From assembly GCA_024400565.1 (NCBI GenBank), contig JAKSMQ010000003.1, forward strand, positions 1-64,000: DNA of 64,000 bases, in the 5' to 3' direction. Shown in pieces: positions 54,529-64,000 of this stretch. This stretch comes from Bacteroidales bacterium (GTDB lineage: Bacteria; Bacteroidota; Bacteroidia; Bacteroidales; P3). Both the position numbers and the translations under genes were made by a program. The stretch's first letter is position 1; each line of letters begins with the position of its first letter. The notes under the pieces were generated by a model. That model was given only the letters and a program-made list of their open reading frames with translations, was not told the origin of the DNA and did no database searches.

Positions 54529-56295
54529 ATGAAAAAAATCACATTATTGCTCGTGGCAATAGCAATGGTTGCAGCACAACCTGCTATGGCTCAGAAGAAA
54601 TCGCGCAAATCCAAACAACCTGAAGCAGTTGCGAATGCGTCCGATACTAATCGTGCCTGGCGTAATCTCAACGAGACTTTCGGCTTGATAAACAGATTTT
54701 ATGTTGAAAATCCCAATTTCGGCAAACTCTCCGAAACGGGTATCCATGCCATGCTTCGGGAACTTGATCCTCATTCAATCTTTATTCCCGAACGTGATGT
54801 AGAAAAAGCTAATGAGAGTCTGAATGGAAATTTCGAAGGCGTTGGTATTTCCTTCCAGATTGTAAAAGATACTATCCAGGTGGCAGACGTTATTGTCGGA
54901 GGCCCTTCGGAGAAAGTCGGTTTGATGATCGGCGATAAGATTGTTCGTATCGACGGCAATCCGGCTGTGGGCGACAGCGTCAACAACTCGTTTGTAACCA
55001 AGCATCTCCGTGGCAAGAAAGGCACAACTGTCGTTCTTGATGTATTGCGAGCCAATCAGGTAATCTCGTTTAGTATTGTCCGCGACAAGGTTCCTATTTA
55101 TTCGGTCGATTCTCATTTTATGATTGACAGTACCACGGGTTATATCCGTCTCACCCGATTTGCCCGCACGTCGGCAAGCGAGATGTATCAGGCTATCAAT
55201 GATTTGAATAAGCAGGGAATGAAGAAACTTGTGTTTGACCTCCGAGGCAATGGCGGCGGATTTCTTGATATTGCATTCAATATTGCCGATATGTTCTTGC
55301 CTGCAGGCAAATTGATTGTTTATCAAGAAGGAAGAATGCAGCCTCGTCAGAATTTTATGTCTACCCGCCGTGGCGCATTCCAGCAGGGAGAGCTGGTTGT
55401 GCTGATAGACGAGTCTTCTGCTTCTGCATCCGAGATCGTAAGCGGCTGTCTGCAAGACTGGGACCGCGCTACTATTGTAGGCCGTCGCAGTTTCGGTAAA
55501 GGCCTGGTTCAGCGTATGTATCCTCTCAGCGACGGCTCTCAGGTCCGTCTTACTACGGCCCGTTATTATACCCCTTCAGGACGTTGCATTCAGAAACCCT
55601 ACGACAAAGGTGTTGATGTCTATTTCCACGATCTTGAACGCAGATACAATAATGGAGAAATGGTACATCCCGATTCTGTCCGTATGCCCGATTCGTTGAA
55701 ATTCCAGACTGCCTCTGGCCGAACCGTTTATGGCGGCGGCGGTATTACTCCCGATGTGTTCGTACCGCTTGATACTACGAGACTTTCGGACTATTACCTG
55801 AACCTTCGCTCGAAGGGTCTTATTAATGACTTCTGTAACGATTTTGCCAATCAGCATAGAGGTCAGGAAAACCTGGCTGACTTCAATTCTTTTATGGCTC
55901 ATTATGATGAAATGAAGGTAGATGATCTCTTTGCTGCCTATGCAGAGTCGAAGAATGTGTCGAAAGTTGAAGTCAAGGGCGAGTGGGTGGCCGCTTGGGT
56001 TGCAGACCAGTTCAAGAAACAGCTGAAAGATTCTACCAACGCTATCCATGCCGAGGATTATGCCTCCTATGTGGCACAATGGCAACAGGACAAAGAGTTT
56101 ATGGAGTCTATTGCAGAGAAGGCCCGCAAGGAAGACAAGCGCCGTCTTGAAATCAATCGCCGAAGCGAAGAATATCTTCATTATATGCTCAAATCCCTCA
56201 TCGCAAAAAATCTCTACGGAATAGAGTATTACTATAAGGTGATGAAGGATCAGGATGAAGGTCTCAAGGCATCTTTAAAAGTTCTGAATCACTAG
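54529..56295 (+). CDS. S41-family C-terminal processing peptidase
   Basis: A 588-residue exported protease: signal peptide (to about PAMA-Q, residue 22), an N-terminal helical part, a PDZ domain (about 105-185; GVGISFQIVKDTIQVADVIVGG), then the S41 core with nucleophile Ser in DESSASASEIVSG and general-base Lys in GRRSFGKGLVQRMYPLSDGS. A long helical C-terminal region of about 200 residues follows. It cleaves periplasmic proteins from the C-terminus; Bacteroidales carry several paralogues. A terminator follows. Confidence 0.93.
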   Translation: MKKITLLLVAIAMVAAQPAMAQKKSRKSKQPEAVANASDTNRAWRNLNETFGLINRFYVENPNFGKLSETGIHAMLRELDPHSIFIPERDVEKANESLNGNFEGVGISFQIVKDTIQVADVIVGGPSEKVGLMIGDKIVRIDGNPAVGDSVNNSFVTKHLRGKKGTTVVLDVLRANQVISFSIVRDKVPIYSVDSHFMIDSTTGYIRLTRFARTSASEMYQAINDLNKQGMKKLVFDLRGNGGGFLDIAFNIADMFLPAGKLIVYQEGRMQPRQNFMSTRRGAFQQGELVVLIDESSASASEIVSGCLQDWDRATIVGRRSFGKGLVQRMYPLSDGSQVRLTTARYYTPSGRCIQKPYDKGVDVYFHDLERRYNNGEMVHPDSVRMPDSLKFQTASGRTVYGGGGITPDVFVPLDTTRLSDYYLNLRSKGLINDFCNDFANQHRGQENLADFNSFMAHYDEMKVDDLFAAYAESKNVSKVEVKGEWVAAWVADQFKKQLKDSTNAIHAEDYASYVAQWQQDKEFMESIAEKARKEDKRRLEINRRSEEYLHYMLKSLIAKNLYGIEYYYKVMKDQDEGLKASLKVLNH

Positions 56296-56315
56296 ATTAG
56301 GGCACTTTTTAACAG

Positions 56316-56357
56316 GCAGAGGCGTCGAATTCGGCGGCCTCTGCTCGTTTTATTTTT
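56316..56357 (+). terminator. Terminator of the S41 protease gene
   Basis: A perfect 8-bp stem GCAGAGGC / GCCTCTGC is followed by TCGTTTTATTTTT. Confidence 0.8.
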
Positions 56358-56464
56358 ATCTTGCTGATATTTAGAACGGAACATGCGAATTTGAAAAATA
56401 ATGCTATCTTAATGAAACAAAATCTGATTTCTTGCGTTAATAAGAAAGATATTAAAATAAAATC

Positions 56465-57820
56465 ATGAGAGACTTTTATTTCTTTTTATCGTCGTTTGGA
56501 TTTGGTGTGCTGGCAGCATTAGCCTTTTCAGATATTGTCCGTCATGGATGGCGCTTCCCTTACAAGTGGAACGCAATCATCTTGCTTTATATGGGTTGTT
56601 CAGCATTGTCTTATCTTCCCTCTTTGGACAAACTTTATTATGGAATGCACAAGTTGTATGTACTCCAGGATATTCTTACCAGTCTTCTTGCTCCGTTGCT
56701 TATGACGGGAATCACCCGGTTGTCTCATTCTGTCAAAAAACTGACCTTCCCTAACATATTGTTTATCTGGACCCCATTCCTTTGTCTTCTATTCTTCTTC
56801 CATTTCGCTCCAGAAGTCAAGGGACTGCTCTATGCGACTTATGTGATAATGGTTCTTTGCTCAATATATTGGGTTAACCGTATCTGGGTTCGCGTCAAAG
56901 ATTACAGCCTGTCTCTCCAGGATTACGTCACCGACTCAAAATCAACAGACCTGCGTTGGGTACGCATTATTGCACTATTTGTATCTGTATGCACCATAAT
57001 CTCGTTTGGTACTCTAGTCTTCTTCTCTGTAACATCTAATGTTGTATTTAAGCCCGATCTGATTGTATTGGTTTGTGTTTATATGCCTGTTGTAGTCACG
57101 TTCTTTTCTCATTACAGCAAACAGGATGTATTTTCCGGCTTTGACTATGCAGATGTTCCTATCGGAGATTTGAGCAACAATCTGTTTGCTTCAGGAAGTA
57201 AGATAGAGGTGATGCGCAAAGAACGCAAGGAACGTCAGACAAATCGTTCCAATCTGATGGATGGTATTGCGTCGGCCAAACCTCGCAACTCTATTCTTCC
57301 TTCCAAGGAAGAAATATCGCGTATGGCTGCCAGCGAGAATGTAGCAGACGATCCTCAACCCGAACTCGTTAACGAGCGAAAGAAGCAGAATCTGTTTGTT
57401 TCGAAACTTAATCCAGAGGCATCTTCGGCTGCAACACAAACTGCATTCCGTGCCGTAATAGACGAAGATGATCCTAAGTCGATGGCTGAATATATTGCAA
57501 AAAATCTGGCAGAACTCGAAAAGACGACGCTGTTCTATCTGGAGAAGAGTCTTACGGTTGCAGACTTGGCCAAGCAGCTTAATGTGAGCCGTACGGCATT
57601 AAGTACCTATTTCCATGATAAGGGTACAACCTTCTTCGATTATATTGAAGAACTGCGTATTATCTATGCTGCCCAACTTCTTGAGAGAATGCCCGATGCA
57701 GGTCTTGATATGATTGCGTTCAAGAGTGGATTCGGCTCCCGCAGCACCTTCAACCGTTCCTTTGTCAACTATTTCCATACCAATCCTGCCGACTACCGCA
57801 AAAGCCGTGGAATCGGCTGA
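56465..57820 (+). CDS. Membrane-embedded AraC-type regulator
   Basis: A 451-residue regulator with about seven hydrophobic segments in residues 1-225, a hydrophilic linker (about 230-340) and a C-terminal AraC helix-turn-helix (about 350-450): KSLTVADLAKQLNVSRTALSTYFHDKG, then DMIAFKSGFGSRSTFNRSFV and NPADYRKSRG. The seven-helix N-terminus would sense a membrane or extracellular signal and the DNA-binding domain would act from the membrane. This architecture is widespread in Bacteroidota but poorly studied. The TPR gene follows after 24 bp. The ligand is unknown. Confidence 0.85.
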   Translation: MRDFYFFLSSFGFGVLAALAFSDIVRHGWRFPYKWNAIILLYMGCSALSYLPSLDKLYYGMHKLYVLQDILTSLLAPLLMTGITRLSHSVKKLTFPNILFIWTPFLCLLFFFHFAPEVKGLLYATYVIMVLCSIYWVNRIWVRVKDYSLSLQDYVTDSKSTDLRWVRIIALFVSVCTIISFGTLVFFSVTSNVVFKPDLIVLVCVYMPVVVTFFSHYSKQDVFSGFDYADVPIGDLSNNLFASGSKIEVMRKERKERQTNRSNLMDGIASAKPRNSILPSKEEISRMAASENVADDPQPELVNERKKQNLFVSKLNPEASSAATQTAFRAVIDEDDPKSMAEYIAKNLAELEKTTLFYLEKSLTVADLAKQLNVSRTALSTYFHDKGTTFFDYIEELRIIYAAQLLERMPDAGLDMIAFKSGFGSRSTFNRSFVNYFHTNPADYRKSRGIG

Positions 57821-57844
57821 TAGATTATCTCTTGACTTAAGCCT

Positions 57845-58996
57845 ATGCGCAAATTTATCCTTATCCTGATAACAACCCTGGTGTCGTCATTGGCCATCGC
57901 TCAGGATGTGGCCAAACTGGTGGCAGACGGGCAGAATGCCGAAAAGTTGGGATTGCTTGATTTGGCACAAAAATATTATCAGCAGGCTCAGGCTGCGGAA
58001 GGAGAAAATCCTTTGCCCTATTTCTATGAAGGAGTTCTGTCCGAAAAGCGTTGCCGATTCCTGCAGGCTGTCAGTCAGTTGCGTATGGCACAGTCTCTCT
58101 CCGAAGAATCGAACGACGTTCAGTTCAGGGCTTCGGTCTACGAGCATCTTGTGCTCTGTATGATAGAAAATCAGGATTTTGGAGATCCGTCTCAGCTTAT
58201 CGAACTGACTGAGAAAGCTATAGAACTCAATCCTTCAAGTGCTTCGGCCTATGCCTCAATGGCCTTGATTTATTGTAATCAGAAAAACTTTACCAACGCA
58301 ATAACCTGGGCTAAGAAAGCAATTGAGGCCGACCCTAAATACCCAAGAGCATACAATACACTCGGAGTAATTTACTATCACAGGGGTAACGACAATGATG
58401 CCATTGCTCAGTTTCGCAAGGCATTGGCTACAGACCCTGACAATATTGATGCCTATTATAACTTAGGCGTAATGTATGTTCAGCGTAATAACTTTGAGAG
58501 TGCTATCACAAACCTGAAAAAAGGTCTCCAGCGTGACAATAAGAGTGTCCGTCTGTATTATTATTTAGGTATAGCCTACATTCAGAGAGGAGATACTCAA
58601 AAGGCAATATCGTGCTATGAAACCATCATCCAGCAGATAGATTCTCTATATACACCTGCCTACAACCGGCTGGGGGCAATCTTTTGCGGCAAAGGCGACT
58701 ACGATAAAGCCGTAGCCTATCATCAGAAAGCAACCCGTATTGACCCTCAGGATCCCGAGTCGTACAAATGTCTGGGTAAGGTAAATACCGACCGAGGTGA
58801 TTATGTTAAGGCTTTGAGAAACTATCAGAAAGCCGTTCAACTGAACGACAAAGACCACGAGACCTATTGTCTTATTGCCAAACTTTATGGCAAGCAGAAC
58901 AATAAGGCTCGTGAGACATCCTCCTACAAGAAAGCTGCCAAGCTAGGCAACAAAGAAGCCCAGAGCTGGATGGTCTCCCAGGGAATGGCCTGGTAG
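57845..58996 (+). CDS. Exported TPR-repeat protein
   Basis: A 383-residue protein with a signal peptide (to about SSLAIA-Q, residue 19) and about nine to ten tetratricopeptide repeats. The best copies include YPRAYNTLGVIYYHRGNDND and VRLYYYLGIAYIQRGDTQKA. It is a protein-protein scaffold, probably periplasmic. It lies 24 bp after the membrane AraC regulator and may carry its signal or be its target; this is inference from position. Confidence 0.85.
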   Translation: MRKFILILITTLVSSLAIAQDVAKLVADGQNAEKLGLLDLAQKYYQQAQAAEGENPLPYFYEGVLSEKRCRFLQAVSQLRMAQSLSEESNDVQFRASVYEHLVLCMIENQDFGDPSQLIELTEKAIELNPSSASAYASMALIYCNQKNFTNAITWAKKAIEADPKYPRAYNTLGVIYYHRGNDNDAIAQFRKALATDPDNIDAYYNLGVMYVQRNNFESAITNLKKGLQRDNKSVRLYYYLGIAYIQRGDTQKAISCYETIIQQIDSLYTPAYNRLGAIFCGKGDYDKAVAYHQKATRIDPQDPESYKCLGKVNTDRGDYVKALRNYQKAVQLNDKDHETYCLIAKLYGKQNNKARETSSYKKAAKLGNKEAQSWMVSQGMAW

Positions 58997-59197
58997 CATT
59001 CCCTCCCAATACTAAAAAAGAACAATAACAGACTTATTATTTTGTTGGCAGATGTTATTTGGTCCAACGTGTTCCGCATGATTTATCCGAAGAAAATCGG
59101 TCTGTAGAATGTGTCTGAAAAGTTGTTCGCAAAAAGGATTGGTTTCCGATAGATAACGTTCAAATACGTCTTGATAAAAAATATTATTAAAATAATT

Positions 59198-59226
59198 TTG
59201 TATTTCATTAATATTTGTTATTTTTG
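59198..59226 (+). promoter_or_regulatory. Promoter of the nrnA-like operon
   Basis: TTG (59198-59200), an 18-nt spacer and TATTTTTG (59219-59226) match the Bacteroidota consensus, 26 bp before the start codon. The 200 bp upstream show nothing else. Confidence 0.7.
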
Positions 59227-59251
59227 CATTCTAATTCTCTAGAGGATAACT

Positions 59252-60301
59252 ATGCCTATTCAGATTGATAACGAAAAGATTGCACGCTTCAAACAGCTTG
59301 TAGGAGAAAGCGAAAAGATACTGATTCTTTCGCATATGAATCCTGATGGTGATGCTGTAGGCTCACTTTTGGGTATGGCACACCTGTTGGAGAAGAATAT
59401 TTCTATCCCCGAGAAGAATCTCTTTTTGCTGCTTCCCCATCCATGTCCGACCTCTTTCCATTATCTGGAAGGAAGCGAAAGAATAGTGGCAGCCTCGGTT
59501 GATATGGAGGCGTGTGCAAAAGCTTTTGAAGAAGCAGATCTTATTATCGGAGTAGATTTCAATAGTCCTGGTCGTACGGGAATATTGGGACAACTGCTTG
59601 AAGAGGCCAAGCAACCCAAGATTCTGATAGATCACCACCACAATCCGGCCAACGAGTCTTTCAATCTGATTATATCCTATCCCGATATCTCTTCGGCTTG
59701 TGAGCTGGTACATTGGGTGGCCTATGATGCTTGGGGAGAAGATGCATTTGATTTCAACTCAGCCCAGGCCTTGTTCAACGGCATAGTGACTGATACGGGC
59801 AGTTTTGCTTTCAGTAATGAACACCCTTCGCTCTATGAAGCTGCTCAGCGCCTTGTGAAATTCCCTATCGGGCCGGCACGTATTCACAACGAGGCGTTCA
59901 ATTCGCTCTCGGTCGACAAGATGCGGTTCTTTGCTTTTGCTCTTGACAGGAGAATGAAAATATTCCCCGAAGAAGGATTCTGCTACATCTATGTGTCCAA
60001 AGAGGAGTTTGACCAGTTTGGTCTTGATTCTAACGGCACGTCAGGCTTGGTTCCCTATACCTTGATGATGCGTCCTATCCATGTGGGCGCTCTTATCCAC
60101 GAGGAAGACGATCGGGTTCGCATCTCTTTCCGCAGTAAGAATGATTTTGATGTGAATGATTTTGCCCGTCGTCATTTCGAGGGTGGCGGACATACAAAGG
60201 CTGCAGGAGCTACTTCGCATCTTTCCTTTGAAGAGACTGTTTCATTCGTAGAGAAAACTATGCTCGACGAATTGCGTCAACATAATGCCAACAAACAATA
60301 A
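59252..60301 (+). CDS. DHH/DHHA1 phosphoesterase (NrnA-like)
   Basis: A 349-residue DHH-family enzyme of the NrnA type (nano-RNase and/or 3',5'-pAp phosphatase). Motifs: HMNPDGDAVGSLLGM, VDFNSPGRTG, LIDHHHNPA (the DHH motif) and the C-terminal DHHA1 block GGGHTKAAGA. Mn-dependent and cytosolic. It degrades short RNA dinucleotides or pAp from sulfur metabolism; which cannot be settled here. The first FKBP gene follows after 9 bp. Confidence 0.88.
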   Translation: MPIQIDNEKIARFKQLVGESEKILILSHMNPDGDAVGSLLGMAHLLEKNISIPEKNLFLLLPHPCPTSFHYLEGSERIVAASVDMEACAKAFEEADLIIGVDFNSPGRTGILGQLLEEAKQPKILIDHHHNPANESFNLIISYPDISSACELVHWVAYDAWGEDAFDFNSAQALFNGIVTDTGSFAFSNEHPSLYEAAQRLVKFPIGPARIHNEAFNSLSVDKMRFFAFALDRRMKIFPEEGFCYIYVSKEEFDQFGLDSNGTSGLVPYTLMMRPIHVGALIHEEDDRVRISFRSKNDFDVNDFARRHFEGGGHTKAAGATSHLSFEETVSFVEKTMLDELRQHNANKQ

Positions 60302-60310
60302 CCAATCGAT

Positions 60311-60817
60311 ATGAAACGCTCTATTCTCCTTTTCTTAATCTTGGCTCTGATGGCAATATCGTGTGATCGCACTCCTGTGATTACGATAGATCCCAATGCC
60401 AAAGACCCATACAAGGAGAATATGATTAATGCCAACAAGATTATCTCTCAGTCGGAAAATACTAAGATTTCCAGCTATATAGAGCGTCGCGGTTGGGATA
60501 TGAAGCAGCTTCCTAACGGAGAATATCTTCAGGAGGTTGAAAAAGGGAAAGGTGGAGCTATTGACTTTGAAGATACCATATCGGTCAGTTATAGTGTATC
60601 GTTCCTTACGGGAACTACCGTCTATCCTCACGAAGAGGAGACTTTTGTAGTAGGGCAGCATAAGCCTACCGTAGGTCTTGATCGGGCTGTGCTGGAGTTG
60701 CGTCATGGTAGTAAAGCCCGCCTGATATTACCTTCATCGCTCGGATATGGAGTAGTGGGCGACGGAGACAAGATACCTGGTCGTGCTGTATTGGTATATG
60801 AACTGGAAGTTTTATAA
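60311..60817 (+). CDS. FKBP-type prolyl isomerase lipoprotein (short)
   Basis: A 168-residue lipoprotein (AISC lipobox, Cys about 18). Residues about 80-168 form an FKBP domain: ISVSYSVSFLTGTTVYP, SKARLILPSSLGYGVVG and GRAVLVYELEVL. It would catalyse proline isomerisation or act as a chaperone in the periplasm. The GldI proteins of gliding Bacteroidota have a similar layout, but no gliding genes are here. It lies 9 bp after the DHH gene and 36 bp before a second FKBP. Confidence 0.85.
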   Translation: MKRSILLFLILALMAISCDRTPVITIDPNAKDPYKENMINANKIISQSENTKISSYIERRGWDMKQLPNGEYLQEVEKGKGGAIDFEDTISVSYSVSFLTGTTVYPHEEETFVVGQHKPTVGLDRAVLELRHGSKARLILPSSLGYGVVGDGDKIPGRAVLVYELEVL

Positions 60818-60853
60818 AAGAAACATATTATCGGATAAATACAATACATAATA

Positions 60854-61768
60854 ATGAAAACTCAAATCAAGAAAGCCATCCTTATGGCAGTAGCAGCTCT
60901 GGTAGTTGCATCTTGCGGTTCCAAATCGGACCTCCAAGGCTTTAAAAAGACCCCCAATGGTCTGCATTACAAGTTTGTTGAGAAGAATGCTAAAGGCGAG
61001 CAGATTCAAGAAGGTCAGGCTCTCGTTGGCGAGACTATGATTATCTTCAAGAACGATACCCTCTCCTCATGCTTCGGTAATCCTACCCGTATTGCTTTGG
61101 TAAACAATACCTCTGCTTTCGGTCTTCTCAACGAAGGTTTCCTTATGATGCATGTTGGCGACTATGCTATTTTCGCAATCCCCGCCGACACTATGGCAAA
61201 TTATTTCAAAATGCCTCCTTCGTACGTGAAAGGCGAGAACGAGAAGTTCTTCTATCATGTTAAGGTTAGTGATGTTATCTCTCCTGAAGAGTTGAAAGAA
61301 GAATACGAAAACTTCATGGAGAACATGAAAGAACGTCAGGAAAGCGAACCTGATTCAATTGCTAAATTTATTGCCGAAAATAAGATTACTGTCAAGCCCA
61401 ATGCAGAAGGCCTTTATGTGATAGTAAAGAAGAAAGGTAATGGCCCCAGAGTTGAAGCTGGCAAGACTGTCCAGGTTAACTATACCGGTCGTCTGCTTGA
61501 TGGTACCATGTTCGACAGTAGCGTAGAAGCTGACGCTAAGGAAGGTGGTATCTACAATTCCCAACGTCAATATGTTCCCATGTCCTATAAGGTTGGCGTT
61601 GATGGCCTTATTCGTGGCTGGGACGAAGGTGTTATGGGACAGCCTGAAGGCACCAAACTTACCTTGGTATTCCCCTCTGCTCTTGGTTATGCAGAAAGAG
61701 GTGCCGGTGAACTCATTCCTCCTTTCTCACCCCTTACCTTTGATATTGAGATTTTATCTGTTAAATAA
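60854..61768 (+). CDS. FKBP-type prolyl isomerase lipoprotein (long)
   Basis: A 304-residue lipoprotein (signal ALVVASC). Residues about 25-150 form a degenerate N-terminal FKBP-like region, and about 190-304 a full FKBP domain: VNYTGRLLDGTMFDSSV, GVDGLIRGWDEGVMGQPEGT, VFPSALGYAERGAG and IPPFSPLTFDIEIL. Strong codon bias suggests abundant expression. It lies 36 bp after the short FKBP and 23 bp before adk; a paired folding unit of the periplasm. Confidence 0.9.
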   Translation: MKTQIKKAILMAVAALVVASCGSKSDLQGFKKTPNGLHYKFVEKNAKGEQIQEGQALVGETMIIFKNDTLSSCFGNPTRIALVNNTSAFGLLNEGFLMMHVGDYAIFAIPADTMANYFKMPPSYVKGENEKFFYHVKVSDVISPEELKEEYENFMENMKERQESEPDSIAKFIAENKITVKPNAEGLYVIVKKKGNGPRVEAGKTVQVNYTGRLLDGTMFDSSVEADAKEGGIYNSQRQYVPMSYKVGVDGLIRGWDEGVMGQPEGTKLTLVFPSALGYAERGAGELIPPFSPLTFDIEILSVK

Positions 61769-61791
61769 TAACATCAATTTTCACTTATCAT

Positions 61792-62358
61792 ATGCTTAAC
61801 ATAGTATTATTTGGAGCTCCTGGTGCTGGCAAGGGTACTCAGAGCGACCTTTTGGTTGAGAAATACAAACTCAATCATATTTCCACCGGAGACCTTCTCC
61901 GTAAAGAAATTGCAGAGCAGACTGAACTCGGCAAACGTATCAAAAGCATTATGGATTCCGGTTCTCTCGTTAGCGACGATATCGTTATTGAGATGATTGA
62001 CAACGCTATTGCACGTGATACTCAGGGTATCCTTTTCGACGGATTCCCCCGCAATGTTGCTCAGGCAAAAGTACTTGACGAACTGCTCGAAAAGCATGGC
62101 CGCAAACTTACCTGTATGGTAAGTCTCGATGTTCCTCGTGAGGAGCTTATCCGTCGTATGCTCGAACGCGCTAAAACTAGTGGCCGTGCCGACGACAACG
62201 AGGAGACTATCAAGAACCGCCTTGTTGAATACGAAAACAAGACCCTCCCCGTAGCCGATTACTACGAGAAGAAAGGCCAGCACGTTAAAGTAAACGGCTT
62301 TGGCGATATCAAAGAGATTTCTGCAGCTATTATTGCTGAAGTTGAGAAACGTAAATAG
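61792..62358 (+). CDS. adk: Adenylate kinase (short form)
   Basis: A 188-residue kinase (ATP + AMP to 2 ADP). P-loop GAPGAGKGTQSDLL at residues 7-20, AMP-site GFPRNVAQA, and R-rich RMLERAKTSGRADDNEETI. The LID is the short eukaryotic AK1-like type without zinc cysteines, as in other Bacteroidales. Strong codon bias. It is followed by a terminator and then obg, a common adk-obg order in this group. Confidence 0.96.
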   Translation: MLNIVLFGAPGAGKGTQSDLLVEKYKLNHISTGDLLRKEIAEQTELGKRIKSIMDSGSLVSDDIVIEMIDNAIARDTQGILFDGFPRNVAQAKVLDELLEKHGRKLTCMVSLDVPREELIRRMLERAKTSGRADDNEETIKNRLVEYENKTLPVADYYEKKGQHVKVNGFGDIKEISAAIIAEVEKRK

Positions 62359-62375
62359 AACTCTCATTATTAAGG

Positions 62376-62414
62376 AAAAGGGCAGGACTGTCTAAGCCTT
62401 GCTCTTTTCTTTTG
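62376..62414 (+). terminator. Terminator of adk
   Basis: AAAAGGGCAGG pairs with CCTTGCTCTTTT (one G-T pair and one bulge) and is followed by CTTTTG. Confidence 0.7.
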
Positions 62415-62478
62415 TTATCTCCCGTTCTCTCATTTAACTACTTCAATATTTTCTTGTAATACTAAACACCCAACAGAT

Positions 62479-63477
62479 ATGACTACCAACTTTGTCGATT
62501 ATGTAAAGATATTCATTCGATCAGGAAAAGGTGGCGCTGGTTCGGCTCATCTTCTACGAGTAAAATACAATGCAAAAGCAGGTCCCGATGGCGGAGATGG
62601 CGGTCGCGGTGGCCATATCATACTGAAAGGCAACAGTCAACGGTGGACTCTTCTGCATCTCAAATATACCAAACATGTGTTTGCCGAAGATGGTGAACAT
62701 GGAGGCGAGAACCTTTGCACAGGACGAACCGGTAGAGATCAGATTCTTGATGTACCTCTAGGATGTGTCTGTAAGGATGCTGAAACAGGCGAGATATTGG
62801 GAGAGGTAACTGAAGACGGCCAGGAAGTAATTATTGCAAAAGGTGGTCGTGGAGGATTAGGTAATGATCATTTCAAGTCGCCTACCAATCAGACTCCCCG
62901 CTATGCCCAACCTGGTGAGCCGTCAATAGAGCGTTGGATAATCATAGAGCTTAAGATGCTTGCCGACGTAGGTCTTGTTGGATTTCCCAATGCTGGCAAG
63001 AGTACATTCCTGAGTTCGGTATCTGCCGCACGTCCTGAGATTGCCGACTATCCTTTTACTACCATTGTGCCTAATCTGGGTATTGTGAAATATCGCGACG
63101 ACCGCTCGTTCTGCATCGCAGATATTCCAGGTATCATCGAAGGTGCAGCAGAAGGAAAGGGACTCGGATTACGCTTTCTCCGTCACATTGAACGCAACTC
63201 CATTCTTCTCTTTATGGTCTCTTGCGAGAATATGGATATTAAGAAAGAGTACAAAGTCCTGCTCAAAGAACTGGAAAAATACAACCCCGAGCTTCTTGAT
63301 AAGAAACGTATTCTTGCTGTAACCAAGTGTGATATGCTTGACGAAGATCTTATCAAGCAGATGAAAAAGACGCTGCCGCGCGGAGTACCTTCTGTGATGG
63401 TGAGTTCCGTTACAGGTCTCAATATCCAGAAACTTAAAGATATGATTGTTGAAGCAATAGAAGTTACCAATGCTTAG
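62479..63477 (+). CDS. obgE: Obg-family ribosome-assembly GTPase
   Basis: A 332-residue GTPase that aids 50S assembly. N-terminal glycine-rich Obg domain (about 5-160: [43 protein letters not shown]), then the G domain: G1 [12 protein letters not shown] near 173, switch [13 protein letters not shown]3 DIPGIIEGA and NKxD counterpart TKCD. The C-terminal OCT domain found in many Obg proteins is absent. The downstream PAP2 gene overlaps it by 8 bp. Confidence 0.94.
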   Translation: MTTNFVDYVKIFIRSGKGGAGSAHLLRVKYNAKAGPDGGDGGRGGHIILKGNSQRWTLLHLKYTKHVFAEDGEHGGENLCTGRTGRDQILDVPLGCVCKDAETGEILGEVTEDGQEVIIAKGGRGGLGNDHFKSPTNQTPRYAQPGEPSIERWIIIELKMLADVGLVGFPNAGKSTFLSSVSAARPEIADYPFTTIVPNLGIVKYRDDRSFCIADIPGIIEGAAEGKGLGLRFLRHIERNSILLFMVSCENMDIKKEYKVLLKELEKYNPELLDKKRILAVTKCDMLDEDLIKQMKKTLPRGVPSVMVSSVTGLNIQKLKDMIVEAIEVTNA

Positions 63478-64000
63478 TTATCTCAACGAACTCGACACCC
63501 AACTGTTTTGGTGGATAAACACCCACTACAATACACCCTTAGACTGGATAATGTGGTTAGCAAGCAATCGTTGGGTGTGGGACGTACTTATACCTATTGT
63601 TGCAATATTTTTGATGTATAAACAGGGCTGGAAGCGTTGGTGGCTTATGGCTTTGGGTGTGATATTATGTTTTCTGCTTAGCGATCGCATTAGTGTAATG
63701 GGTTTTAAGGATGTAGTACAACGCCTTCGACCATGCTATGAATTTGAGGAAGGTGTACGAATGTTCCGGACTAATAAAGGTGGACTATATGGTTTTGTGT
63801 CCTCCCATGCGGCCAATTGTATGGCTGTAGCGATGTTTTTTACATTGATTGCGAAATCTTTGCCAAATAGAACCAGGTTCATTAAGATATTACCATATCT
63901 TTTCTTTGGCTGGGCATTACTTGTATGCTATAGCCGTCCTTATTTAGGCAAGCATTATCCTGGAGATTGTTTATGTGGTTCTATACTCGGACTGGCCGTA
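63470..64000 (+). CDS. PAP2-family membrane phosphatase (partial, runs off the window)
   Basis: An open frame of 177 codons from the ATG at 63470 continues past the end of the window. The start overlaps the obg stop by 8 bp (ATGCTTAG), so translation is coupled. Hydrophobic helices alternate with the PAP2 phosphatase motifs: [15 protein letters not shown] and [12 protein letters not shown], so all three catalytic blocks are present. It removes phosphate from a lipid such as undecaprenyl pyrophosphate or phosphatidylglycerol phosphate; the substrate is not fixed by sequence. Confidence 0.88.
   Translation, partial: MLSYLNELDTQLFWWINTHYNTPLDWIMWLASNRWVWDVLIPIVAIFLMYKQGWKRWWLMALGVILCFLLSDRISVMGFKDVVQRLRPCYEFEEGVRMFRTNKGGLYGFVSSHAANCMAVAMFFTLIAKSLPNRTRFIKILPYLFFGWALLVCYSRPYLGKHYPGDCLCGSILGLAV

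Overview
The window is ordinary chromosome of a member of the Bacteroidota, almost certainly the order Bacteroidales (gut or rumen type, Bacteroides/Prevotella relatives). The evidence is the gene content (fused NfnAB-like gltA, DUF3857-transglutaminase pair, DUF4105, DUF3822, DUF4834 and DUF1015 proteins, short adenylate kinase, APH-RapZ_C fusion). Upstream signals also fit: starts lack strong Shine-Dalgarno sequences, and promoters have the phylum-type TTG - about 19 nt - TAnnTTTG form. No phage, integron, IS element, CRISPR array, rRNA or restriction/toxin cassette was found, so this looks like core genome.

Layout. 1-636: non-coding, with a possible small structured RNA (about 218-290) and 26 contiguous heptamers ending 10 bp before the first gene. 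637-6943: AddA/AddB-like helicase-nuclease pair. 7357-12623: M20 dipeptidase, lipoprotein, the large fused NADPH-dependent glutamate synthase/NfnAB-like protein and two small membrane proteins. 12886-25006 (all minus): YfcC transporter, purC, rsmD, DUF3822, an unknown membrane-anchored protein, APH-RapZ_C kinase-like fusion, rhomboid protease, mutL, sodium/solute symporter and an OmpA-like protein. 25007-26286: a 1.3-kb non-coding divergent spacer made largely of 11-bp repeats. 26287-35582 (plus): outer-membrane beta-barrel protein, clpB with a candidate sigma-54 promoter, tRNA-Glu(CTC), DUF362 lipoprotein, thioredoxin-like protein, argS and acyl-ACP thioesterase.

35583-36058 is a convergent spacer with a 22-bp tandem repeat. 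36059-42551 (minus) is a close-packed envelope operon: MscS channel, unknown secreted protein, DUF4105, two DUF3857/transglutaminase proteins and a 29-residue membrane peptide that is easy to miss. 42635-45059 holds gcvT-DUF1015, followed by a 0.9-kb spacer, a MerR regulator and a 748-residue Ala/Lys/Glu-rich coiled-coil protein. 49501-54164 is a minus-strand operon of sppA, a SUMF1-fold protein and the last two steps of the agmatine route to putrescine. After a second 11-mer-repeat spacer, the plus strand carries an S41 protease, a membrane-embedded AraC-type regulator with a TPR protein, then nrnA-like DHH phosphoesterase, two FKBP lipoproteins, adk, obg and a PAP2 phosphatase cut by the window end.

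No single obviously new multi-gene system is visible. The most unusual signals are: the 11-bp repeat family with inverted halves in two divergent promoter spacers 28 kb apart; the candidate sRNA plus heptamer array upstream of addA; the clpB control region; the internally duplicated coiled-coil protein; and the MutL that has lost its endonuclease residues.
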